Below are positions 18,686 through 29,591 of a stretch of 40,806 nt of DNA, one piece after another. The notes under the pieces are model-generated. The model was not told where the DNA came from. It ran no database searches and saw only the letters and a program-made list of their open reading frames with translations. The stretch's first letter is position 1. Each line of letters opens with the position of its first letter. Both the position numbers and the translations under genes were made by a program. The stretch lies in NCBI GenBank assembly GCA_024695605.1, contig JAILHW010000155.1, positions 1 through 40,806 on the forward strand, read 5' to 3'. Origin of the DNA: Lachnospiraceae bacterium. GTDB lineage: Bacteria; Bacillota; Clostridia; Lachnospirales; Lachnospiraceae.

Positions 18686-19315
18686 ATGGGAAATGTATTT
18701 ATCATGGATCATCCGCTGATCCAGCACAAGATCGGTTACATCAGAAGAAAAGAAACGGGAACCAAGGATTTCAGACAGACCATCAGTGAGATCGCAGTAC
18801 TGATCTGCTATGAGGCGACCAGACATCTGCCTTTGGAGGACGTGGAGATCGAAACCCCGATCTGCAAGACCACTGTCAAGGAGCTCAAGGGCAAGAAGCT
18901 GGCAGTCGTACCCATCCTGCGTGCAGGTCTTGGTATGGTTGATGGCATCCTGACCCTGATCCCGGCTGCAAAGGTGGGACATATCGGTCTGTACCGTGAT
19001 CCGGTTACCATTGAGCCTGTGGAATACTATTGCAAGCTTCCAGAGGACTGCCAGGAGAGAGAGGTATTCGTGGTAGATCCCATGCTGGCTACCGGCGGTT
19101 CTTCCTCCGCGGCCATCCGCATGCTGAAGGAAAAGGGCTGCAGAAACATCCATTTCATGTGCATCATCGCTGCTCCCGAGGGCATTGAGAGAATGCAGAA
19201 GGATCATCCCGATGTGGATCTTTACATCGGTGCTCTGGATGAAAAGCTGAACGAGCACAGCTATATCGTACCGGGTCTGGGAGATGCGGGCGATCGTATC
19301 TTCGGAACCAAGTAA
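18686..19315 (+). CDS. upp: Uracil phosphoribosyltransferase
   Basis: [55 protein letters not shown]. Confidence 0.96.
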   Translation: MGNVFIMDHPLIQHKIGYIRRKETGTKDFRQTISEIAVLICYEATRHLPLEDVEIETPICKTTVKELKGKKLAVVPILRAGLGMVDGILTLIPAAKVGHIGLYRDPVTIEPVEYYCKLPEDCQEREVFVVDPMLATGGSSSAAIRMLKEKGCRNIHFMCIIAAPEGIERMQKDHPDVDLYIGALDEKLNEHSYIVPGLGDAGDRIFGTK

Positions 19316-19363
19316 GCCGGATGGGTTGATTTCCGAACACAGAAACCGATATAGGATAAGAGG

Positions 19364-19855
19364 ATGAAGATGAAAAAAAGAGAAGACTACATCTCCTGGG
19401 ATGAGTATTTTATGGGCATTTCCGTTTTGTCGGGAATGCGCTCCAAGGATCCCAATACCCAGGTGGGAGCCTGTATCGTAGGCAAGGACCACCGGATCCT
19501 TTCCATGGGATACAACGGCTTTCCCAACGGATGTGCCGATGAGGATTTTCCCTGGGACCGGGAAGGGGAGGAACTTGAGACCAAGTACCCTTACGTCACC
19601 CACGGAGAGATGAATGCCATCCTCAATTACAGAGGGGGCGGAAATCTGGAGGGAACCACCCTGTACGTTTCCCTGTTTCCTTGTAATGAGTGTGCAAAAG
19701 CCATCATCCAGGCGGGGATCAAAAAGGTGGTTTACGACAGCGACAAATACAATGGTACACCCTCCAATACGGCGGCCAAAAAGATGTTTGACGCTGCCGG
19801 TGTGGAATATCAAAAGTACCAAAGAGCCGGACGGGAGATCCGGATCGAAGTATAA
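19364..19855 (+). CDS. dCMP deaminase / ComEB-like deaminase
   Basis: SKDPNTQVGACIV...THGEMNAI...LFPCNECAKAI zinc-deaminase motifs. Confidence 0.93.
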   Translation: MKMKKREDYISWDEYFMGISVLSGMRSKDPNTQVGACIVGKDHRILSMGYNGFPNGCADEDFPWDREGEELETKYPYVTHGEMNAILNYRGGGNLEGTTLYVSLFPCNECAKAIIQAGIKKVVYDSDKYNGTPSNTAAKKMFDAAGVEYQKYQRAGREIRIEV

Positions 19856-19894
19856 AAATACGAACGACGGCAGACAAAATAGTAAAGGCGGAAC

Positions 19895-21199
19895 ATGATA
19901 GGGCAGACAACCGCAAGTACAAAAAGGAATAAAAAAACCGCTTGGCTGGCACTGTTTATGGTGGCAGCCTTGAGTGTTTCTGCCCTTGCCGAGGAGCCGA
20001 CAGTGGATGTCAGCAACACGGATATCACCAACCTGGTAGGTGGAACCTCCGGGGGCGGTGAGCCGGAGGTCAGTTCACAGCCGGTCTATGATAGCGTGAT
20101 CAGCCGCTATTTTGAACCGACCCAGGAATCCATGACAGCCAAAAAGCTGCAGGATGCCAGAAATGATAAGGCCAATGCCGAAAAGGGACTGACCCAGGCC
20201 AATGACGATCTTGAGGAGCTGGAGACGGAAAGCGATGATGTCAAGACCTATCTGATCCAGGTGGATTCCAAGCTCCAGCAGGCGAACCGGAAGCTTTTGG
20301 AATATGAGGAGCTGGTAGAGGAAAAAGAGCGCAGCATCGAAAATGCCGACAAGCAGCTGAAGGAAACCCGTGAGGCCCAGGAAAAGCGTATGAAAAATAT
20401 GCGCGGCCGCATCAAATACATGTATGAGCAGGGAAGTGAATCCTACATCGATATCCTTTTGACCTCTCGCAGCTTTTCCGACTTTTTGAATAAGGCAGCT
20501 TACTTTGAGAGCATCAACCAGTATGACAGAAAGATGCTGAAGGAATACTCCAAAACACAGGTGAAGGTCAGCGAGCAGGAAACGGAGCTGATCGAACAGA
20601 AGGAGACCCTGGAGGTACTTCGTGAGGAATGCCGGGAAAAAACGGCCGAGGTATATCAGGAGGTGATCGCTGCCAGTGCTTCGCTGAGTCAGTATACGGA
20701 AGAGATCGCCCAGAAGGAAGCCCAGGCGCTGGCCTATGAGCAGGAGATCGCAGAAAAAGAGGATGATATCGCCTTTTTGCAGGAGCAGTATAAAAAAGAG
20801 CTTGCCCTTTCCATGGAATCCGCTTCCATGGGGAGCAGGGATTTGTCGGATGTAGTCTTCGGAAACGGAGATCTGGATCTGATGGCCGCCATCATCGAAT
20901 GCGAGGCAGGCGGTGAGAGCTATACCGGAAAGGTAGCGGTCGGAGCCGTGGTATTAAACCGCGTGCGCAGTCCGAAGTTCCCCAATACCGTTCTGGAGGT
21001 ACTGATGGCGCCGAGACAGTTTTCACCCGTTGGCAGCGGACGGTTTTCCATGGTGCTGGCAAGAGGCGCCAACGCATCCTGCTATCAGGCGGCAGCAGAT
21101 GCCATGGCAGGCGCATCCCCCGTTGGCAACTGCCTGTTCTTCCGTACGCCCATCCCCGGCCTCGTAGGCCAACAGATCGGCGGGCATATCTTCTACTAA
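19895..21199 (+). CDS. Coiled-coil plus SleB-type cell-wall hydrolase
   Basis: N-terminal hydrophobic segment, long coiled coil, C-terminal LMAAIIECEAGGESYTGKVAVGAVVLNRV...FSPVGSG (Hydrolase_2/SleB pattern). Confidence 0.9.
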   Translation: MIGQTTASTKRNKKTAWLALFMVAALSVSALAEEPTVDVSNTDITNLVGGTSGGGEPEVSSQPVYDSVISRYFEPTQESMTAKKLQDARNDKANAEKGLTQANDDLEELETESDDVKTYLIQVDSKLQQANRKLLEYEELVEEKERSIENADKQLKETREAQEKRMKNMRGRIKYMYEQGSESYIDILLTSRSFSDFLNKAAYFESINQYDRKMLKEYSKTQVKVSEQETELIEQKETLEVLREECREKTAEVYQEVIAASASLSQYTEEIAQKEAQALAYEQEIAEKEDDIAFLQEQYKKELALSMESASMGSRDLSDVVFGNGDLDLMAAIIECEAGGESYTGKVAVGAVVLNRVRSPKFPNTVLEVLMAPRQFSPVGSGRFSMVLARGANASCYQAAADAMAGASPVGNCLFFRTPIPGLVGQQIGGHIFY

Positions 21200-21226
21200 G
21201 CAAATTGCATAAGCCGCGCAGAATGT

Positions 21227-21277
21227 AAAAAATCAAGTGCCGGGTATGCTTGCATACCAAGGCACTTGATTTTTTTA
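21227..21277. terminator. Bidirectional intrinsic terminator
   Basis: AAAAATCAAGTGCC-GGGTATGC-tt-GCATACC-aa-GGCACTTGATTTTTTT. Confidence 0.9.
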
Positions 21278-21288
21278 TATTCTATGAG

Positions 21289-21332
21289 GCGCCGCAGGCG
21301 CTGGTTCTTGATGAGCGCAGCGAGTCAAGAAC
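21289..21332. repeat. Double palindrome (short intergenic palindromic element)
   Basis: GCGCC-GCA-GGCGC (21289-21301) followed by GTTCTTGA...TCAAGAAC (21304-21311 / 21325-21332). Confidence 0.55.
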
Positions 21333-21343
21333 AAAGCGTCCCC

Positions 21344-22000
21344 TTATTTCTCAAACCTCTCCAGATACCCCTGCTTTTCTGCAAAGCTCCCATCATAAAT
21401 CTGCCGAAGTGTCTGATCCACGATCCGAAGAGTCGCAGCAACGCAGTCCTGCGTTAAGAGGCCTTTTTCCAATGCTTCGGAGATCTCGTCCAGATCCACC
21501 ACCTTTACAAACCCGTCGGGGTAGATCAGAATATCTGCCAGAAGATCGGTAACGATCAGGCTCGGAGAAAAGGCGCTGTCCTCTTCCTTTTTGGATTGCT
21601 GCTTCGTCTCATAGAGCCGCATCGCAGTCTCGATGGGATGCAGTATCGCCTCTTTTTCCGAGGCACCAAGCTGATCCGGAACCGGATAGTTATCAAAGCT
21701 GATATCGTAGGGAGCATCTGAAATCTCGGGCTTTTTTCCGCCCTCTGTGAAGCACAGATCCGCCCGGATGATGTCAATATACCAATAGACAAGGGAGTTG
21801 TCCTCCCGGTAGAATTTGCTGACCTTGATGCCGTCATCAAAGAAAAAAGCGGAGATGCCGTGATGGAGATTCTTTTTCGGACGCAGCGCGCTCCAGGTCG
21901 TGATCAGGCAGTCATCGGCAAAGGAGATCATGGTATCGTCCCCCAGCAGGATGCATTCTTTCGGGATCAGTCTGCGGCGATATAAGTCAAAGGGTCTCAT
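21344..22000 (-). CDS. DUF402-domain protein
   Basis: MRPFDLYRRRLIPKECILLGDD...KFYREDNSLVYWYIDIIRAD...LIVTDLLADILIYPDGFVKVVDLDEISEALEKGLL; SD AAGGAGG. Confidence 0.85.
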   Translation of the reverse strand: MRPFDLYRRRLIPKECILLGDDTMISFADDCLITTWSALRPKKNLHHGISAFFFDDGIKVSKFYREDNSLVYWYIDIIRADLCFTEGGKKPEISDAPYDISFDNYPVPDQLGASEKEAILHPIETAMRLYETKQQSKKEEDSAFSPSLIVTDLLADILIYPDGFVKVVDLDEISEALEKGLLTQDCVAATLRIVDQTLRQIYDGSFAEKQGYLERFEK

Positions 22001-22132
22001 AGGCGCCTCCTTGTAATCTGAAGTTTGCAAAGCGTTTGAAAATGCTCTCTCTGAAAACTAGAATATAATATCGACGGCGGATGCGCAAGATAAAACATTT
22101 TCGGATTCCGTCAGAAAATTTCGGCAACTTCC

Positions 22133-22161
22133 TAGACAGAATCGGGAAAAGTAGGTATAAT
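22133..22161 (+). promoter_or_regulatory. Promoter of the ATP synthase operon, TAGACA-17-TATAAT
   Basis: -10 ends 8 nt before the annotated ATG of the first gene. Confidence 0.7.
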
Positions 22162-22169
22162 GGAACAGT

Positions 22170-22466
22170 ATGAAAAAAAATGAGTATGACAGGGGCGTCT
22201 ATCGGTCCCTGGCAATGATCACCCAGTTTGGGATCTATATGATCGTTCCCATCCTGATGTGCGGGGCTCTGGGCCTTTTTTTGGACAAGAAGCTGGGAAC
22301 GGGCTATCTGGCGATTCTTCTGTTTTTCATCGGAGCGCTGGCGGGATTCCGCAATATCTATCTGTATTCCAAGAAGATCTTTTCGGAAGGCGGAAAGAGC
22401 AGAAGAGATCTGGAGCGGGAAAAGAGAAGGGAAGAAAAGGATCAGCAGACAGGACAGGATGTATGA
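22170..22466 (+). CDS. AtpZ/AtpI-family small membrane protein
   Basis: MITQFGIYMIVPILMCGALGLFLDKKLGTGYLAILLFFIGALAGFRNIYLYSKKI; first gene of the atp cluster. Confidence 0.88.
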   Translation: MKKNEYDRGVYRSLAMITQFGIYMIVPILMCGALGLFLDKKLGTGYLAILLFFIGALAGFRNIYLYSKKIFSEGGKSRRDLEREKRREEKDQQTGQDV

Positions 22467-22984
22467 AGCAGTGGCTGGGACGCTTTTTTCAAATGAGTGA
22501 TGTACTGGATGAGCTGCTTTGCGGGATCCTGCTTTACGGACTGGTCTGCCAGGCGGGGCTGCTATTATTTCAGAAAGCGGCACTCTATCACAGCATCGGG
22601 CTTTGGATCGGGATCGTGCTTGCGGTTTTGGGAGCTTTTCACATCACCTGGACGCTGGATAAGATCCTGGATCTTGGAGCGGAGGATGCGGTCAAGAAAA
22701 GCAGATCCTATGCGGTTCTTCGATACGGCCTTGTATTGATCGTGCTGGGCATTCTGATGATCGTAAATCGGGCCAATCCCCTGACAGCCTTTCTGGGGCT
22801 GATGGGACTGAAGGCAGGAGCCTACATTCAGCCGACGATCCACAAGGCCGCGGTGAAAATGGGACTCAAGCAGGAAATACAAAAACCGCTTTTGACCCCC
22901 GAGGAGGTGGACGAGCTGATCGCTGCCGAAAAGGGGAAAAAGAAGGAACAGAAGCAAGAACAAGAAGTACAAGAAAACGAGTGA
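22463..22984 (+). CDS. atpI: ATP synthase subunit I-like membrane protein
   Basis: MKQWLGRFFQMSDVLDELLCGILLYGLVCQAGLLLF...; ATGA overlap with the preceding gene; precedes atpB. Confidence 0.7.
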   Translation: MKQWLGRFFQMSDVLDELLCGILLYGLVCQAGLLLFQKAALYHSIGLWIGIVLAVLGAFHITWTLDKILDLGAEDAVKKSRSYAVLRYGLVLIVLGILMIVNRANPLTAFLGLMGLKAGAYIQPTIHKAAVKMGLKQEIQKPLLTPEEVDELIAAEKGKKKEQKQEQEVQENE

Positions 22985-22995
22985 GGTAATAACGT

Positions 22996-23715
22996 ATGAA
23001 TCAGGGAGTTTTGCTGGCGGCAGATTCCGGTGTGGATTTTTTTATCCACAAGATTTTTTCTTATGAGCTGTTCGGGCAGGAGGTTTGGATCACCACCTCC
23101 CATGTCTGCATTCTCATCGTAATGCTGATCCTCATCATCTTTGCGCTGATCGCGAATGCGACCATGAAGAAGGCAAGTGATGTGCCCACGGGCTTTCAGA
23201 ATGTTGTCGAGCTGATCGTGGAGATGCTGGACAATATGCTAAAGACCAATATGGGCTCTCATGCGCACCAGTTTGCCAACTATATCGAGACGGTTTTCAT
23301 TTTCATTCTGCTTTCGAATATTTCAGGTCTTTTGGGACTGCGTCCGCCCACAGCGGATTACGGTGTGACCTTCCCGCTGGGCGTGATCACCTTTGTTCTG
23401 ATCTTTGTCAATAAGATCCGTTACCAGAAGGTCAGCGGCTTTTTGAAGGGACTTTGCGATCCCTGGCCCATCTGGGCACCCATCAATGTGATCGGTGATG
23501 TGGCTGTGCCCATCTCCCTGTCCCTGCGTTTGTTTGCAAATGTGTTGTCCGGGACCGTTATGATGGCGCTGGTTTACGGACTTTTGAAATGGGTGGCTCT
23601 GTTCTGGCCCGCAGCACTGCACGTTTACTTCGACCTGTTTTCGGGTGCGATCCAGACCTACGTGTTCTGTATGCTGACCATGACCTACATCTCGGATGCC
23701 ATCGGAGAAAAATAA
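22996..23715 (+). CDS. atpB: F0F1 ATP synthase subunit a
   Basis: SLSLRLFANVLSGTVMMALVYGL (conserved Arg helix), NYIETVFIFILLSNISGLLGLRPPT. Confidence 0.95.
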   Translation: MNQGVLLAADSGVDFFIHKIFSYELFGQEVWITTSHVCILIVMLILIIFALIANATMKKASDVPTGFQNVVELIVEMLDNMLKTNMGSHAHQFANYIETVFIFILLSNISGLLGLRPPTADYGVTFPLGVITFVLIFVNKIRYQKVSGFLKGLCDPWPIWAPINVIGDVAVPISLSLRLFANVLSGTVMMALVYGLLKWVALFWPAALHVYFDLFSGAIQTYVFCMLTMTYISDAIGEK

Positions 23716-23745
23716 ATCACGGAAACTTACGGTTTTGCAATGTAA

Positions 23746-24054
<309 letters not shown>

Positions 24055-24094
24055 GAAGACAGCACATACACTTTAGGAAAAGGAGGCAAAAGGC

Positions 24095-24658
24095 TTGAAT
24101 ACAGCAGTAGATACGGCTATGATTCTGGCTTCCGCAGAGCAGACGACAAGACTGTTCGACCTGGATCTTCAGCTGCTGCATGATGCAGTGCTGATGATCG
24201 TGGCGATCTTTGTTCTGATGCTGATCATGGGTCGGTTCCTGTTCAATCCTGCAAGGCAGTTTCTGGCTGCCAGAAGCGAGCGGATCAAAAATGATCTGGA
24301 TACGGCATCCAAGGAAAAAGCAGATGCCCTTGCGCTGAAGGAAGATTATGAGACCAGGATCAGTGAGATCGACAAGCAGGCAGAGCAGATTTTGAGCGAT
24401 GCCAGAAAGCGTGCGCTTGCCAATGAGGCAGACATTCTGGCAAAGGCCCGTCAGGAAGCGGACCGCATTGTGGAAAATGCCGCTAAGGAAGCAGAGCTTG
24501 AGAAGCAGAAGGTTGCGGATCAGGTTAAGACAGAGATGATCAGCATCGCATCCATGATGGCGCAGAAGGTAGTTTCCGCCAACATTGATACGACGATCCA
24601 GAACAGCCTGATTGACGAGACCTTAAAGGAAATAGGTGAAGATACATGGCTAAGCTAG
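24095..24658 (+). CDS. atpF: F0F1 ATP synthase subunit b (TTG start)
   Basis: MLIMGRFLFNPARQFLAARSERIKNDLDTA...; AGGAGGCAAAAGGC before TTG. Confidence 0.93.
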   Translation: MNTAVDTAMILASAEQTTRLFDLDLQLLHDAVLMIVAIFVLMLIMGRFLFNPARQFLAARSERIKNDLDTASKEKADALALKEDYETRISEIDKQAEQILSDARKRALANEADILAKARQEADRIVENAAKEAELEKQKVADQVKTEMISIASMMAQKVVSANIDTTIQNSLIDETLKEIGEDTWLS

Positions 24659-25197
24659 TTTCGAAAACATACGGCGAGGCATTATTTGAGCTGGCGATCG
24701 AGGAGAATAAGCTGGATGATTTTCTGCAGGAAGCGCAGCTTGTGCTGAAGCTGATCGATGAAAATCCCGATTTTTCCAAGCTGATGAACCATCCCCGCAT
24801 TGATATGGAGGAAAAGGTGAAGGTGGTGGAAAATGTCTTCGGCAGCAATCTTTCCAAAGAGATCACCGGACTTTTGCGGCTCATCGTGCAAAAGGACCGC
24901 TATGGTGAAGTGGAAGAGATCCTGGGCTGGTTCATCCGTCAGGTGAAGCAGGAAAAGGGGATCGGCGAAGCGTTTGTAACCAGTGCGGCGCCGCTTTCGG
25001 ATGCGCAGAAAAAGCAGATCGAGGCCAGACTTTTGGAAACCACCTCTTATCGCGAGATGGAGATGCATTTTGAAGTGGATGAGGCGCTGATCGGCGGTCT
25101 TCGGATCCGGATCAAGGACCGGGTTGTGGACAGCAGCATCCAGAGCCGTCTTGCCGATATGAAGAGTGAGCTTATGAAGATACAACTTGCGCAGTAG
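24646..25197 (+). CDS. atpH: F0F1 ATP synthase subunit delta
   Basis: MAKLVSKTYGEALFELAIEENKL...LIGGLRIRIKDRVVDSSIQSRLADMK. Confidence 0.95.
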   Translation: MAKLVSKTYGEALFELAIEENKLDDFLQEAQLVLKLIDENPDFSKLMNHPRIDMEEKVKVVENVFGSNLSKEITGLLRLIVQKDRYGEVEEILGWFIRQVKQEKGIGEAFVTSAAPLSDAQKKQIEARLLETTSYREMEMHFEVDEALIGGLRIRIKDRVVDSSIQSRLADMKSELMKIQLAQ

Positions 25198-25215
25198 TGC
25201 AGTCAGTAACGATAA

Positions 25216-26742
<1,527 letters not shown>

Positions 26743-26782
26743 CGATCGGCAAACAGAAATCATAAGGAACAGGTGAACGCAT

Positions 26783-27658
26783 ATGGCTTCCATGAGAAGT
26801 ATCAAGCGGCGCAGGGAATCCGTTCAGAGCACGCAGCAGATCACCAAGGCCATGAAGCTGGTATCCACGGTGAAGCTGCAGCGGGCCAAGGCAAGAGCGG
26901 AGCAGTCCAAATCCTATTTTCATAACATGTATGACACGGTCAGGGCGATTTTGGTCAGAGCGGGAAGCATCCAGCATCCCTATCTGAACATTCCCGAGGG
27001 CAGGAAAAAAGCGGTGATCATGATCACATCCAACCGCGGACTTGCCGGAGGCTACAACTCCAACGTGATCAAGCTTCTGACAAGAAGCACGGAGTTTACG
27101 CCGGAGAATACCGTTGTCTATGCCATCGGTAAAAAAGGAAAGGATTCCCTTAAGAAAGCCGGCTTTGAGATCGCAGGAGATTATTCCGATGTGATCGAGG
27201 AACCGATCTATGTAGATGCAATGACGATCGTAAAGGACGTACTTACGGACTTTGCCGAGGGTAAGATCGGAGAGATCTATCTGGCCTATACGGCATTTAA
27301 AAATACCGTATCCCATATCCCCACGGTGCTTCAGCTTTTACCGGTGGATCCGGAGGGAAGCGGTGTGGAAGAGGATGAAAACGGGAGACCGGCCGACAAG
27401 CTTCTGATGAATTTCGAAATGGATGATGAGGAAGCGATCAGTCTTTTGATCCCCAAGTATATGTCCTCCCTTGTTTTCGGTGGTATGGTAGAGGCCATTG
27501 CCAGTGAGAACGGAGCCCGCATGCAGGCAATGGATTCCGCAACCAGCAATGCCGAGGATATGATCAGTGCCCTTTCACTGCAGTATAACAGGGCACGTCA
27601 GAGCTCCATCACACAGGAGCTGACGGAGATCATCGCAGGTGCGGAAGCGATCAGCTGA
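26783..27658 (+). CDS. atpG: F0F1 ATP synthase subunit gamma
   Basis: MRSIKRRRESVQSTQQITKAMKLVSTVKLQRAK; ITSNRGLAGGYNSN; RQSSITQELTEIIAGAEA. Confidence 0.97.
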   Translation: MASMRSIKRRRESVQSTQQITKAMKLVSTVKLQRAKARAEQSKSYFHNMYDTVRAILVRAGSIQHPYLNIPEGRKKAVIMITSNRGLAGGYNSNVIKLLTRSTEFTPENTVVYAIGKKGKDSLKKAGFEIAGDYSDVIEEPIYVDAMTIVKDVLTDFAEGKIGEIYLAYTAFKNTVSHIPTVLQLLPVDPEGSGVEEDENGRPADKLLMNFEMDDEEAISLLIPKYMSSLVFGGMVEAIASENGARMQAMDSATSNAEDMISALSLQYNRARQSSITQELTEIIAGAEAIS

Positions 27659-27678
27659 TACAGAAAAAGTGTTCATAG

Positions 27679-29097
<1,419 letters not shown>

Positions 29098-29118
29098 GGA
29101 ATTCTACGGGAGAGCACT

Positions 29119-29526
29119 ATGGATAACGAAAAGGCATTTGCATTAAGGATCATTACGCCGGACCGCGTCTTTTATGAAGGCAACGTCGAGATGGTGGAGC
29201 TGAATACCACCGAGGGCGAGATCGGCGTATTAAAAAACCATATTCCCCTGACGGTGATCGTCAAGCCCGGAATCCTGACCATCACCGAGGAGGAGGGCAG
29301 TGTGGAGGAAGCGGCGCTGCATGAGGGCTTTGCCACCATCCTTCCGGACCAGATGACCATTATGGCAGAGATCATAGAATGGCCGGCAGAGATCGATCTG
29401 GAACGTGCCCAGGCGGCGAAGCAAAGGGCGCAGGAGCGGATCGAGAAAAACGATACGGAAACGGACATCGCCCGTGCCCAGACGGCATTGCAGAGGGCGG
29501 TCTGCAGAATAGAAGCTTCCAAGTAA
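29119..29526 (+). CDS. atpC: F0F1 ATP synthase subunit epsilon
   Basis: LRIITPDRVFYEGNVEMVELNTTEGEIGVLKNHIPL. Confidence 0.95.
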   Translation: MDNEKAFALRIITPDRVFYEGNVEMVELNTTEGEIGVLKNHIPLTVIVKPGILTITEEEGSVEEAALHEGFATILPDQMTIMAEIIEWPAEIDLERAQAAKQRAQERIEKNDTETDIARAQTALQRAVCRIEASK

Positions 29527-29543
29527 AGCAGATAGTGTAAGAT

Positions 29544-29580
29544 GGCGCATTCGGACAGATTGGTTTCGGATGCGCCTTTT
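29544..29580 (+). terminator. Intrinsic terminator at the end of the atp operon
   Basis: GGCGCATTCG...CGGATGCGCCTTTT. Confidence 0.65.
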
Positions 29581-29591
29581 AGGATAGCAGG

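Noticed and set aside
18443-19822. 459-aa minus-strand ORF
   Set aside because: It lies antisense to the confidently identified upp and dCMP deaminase genes; codon-bias shadow ORF.
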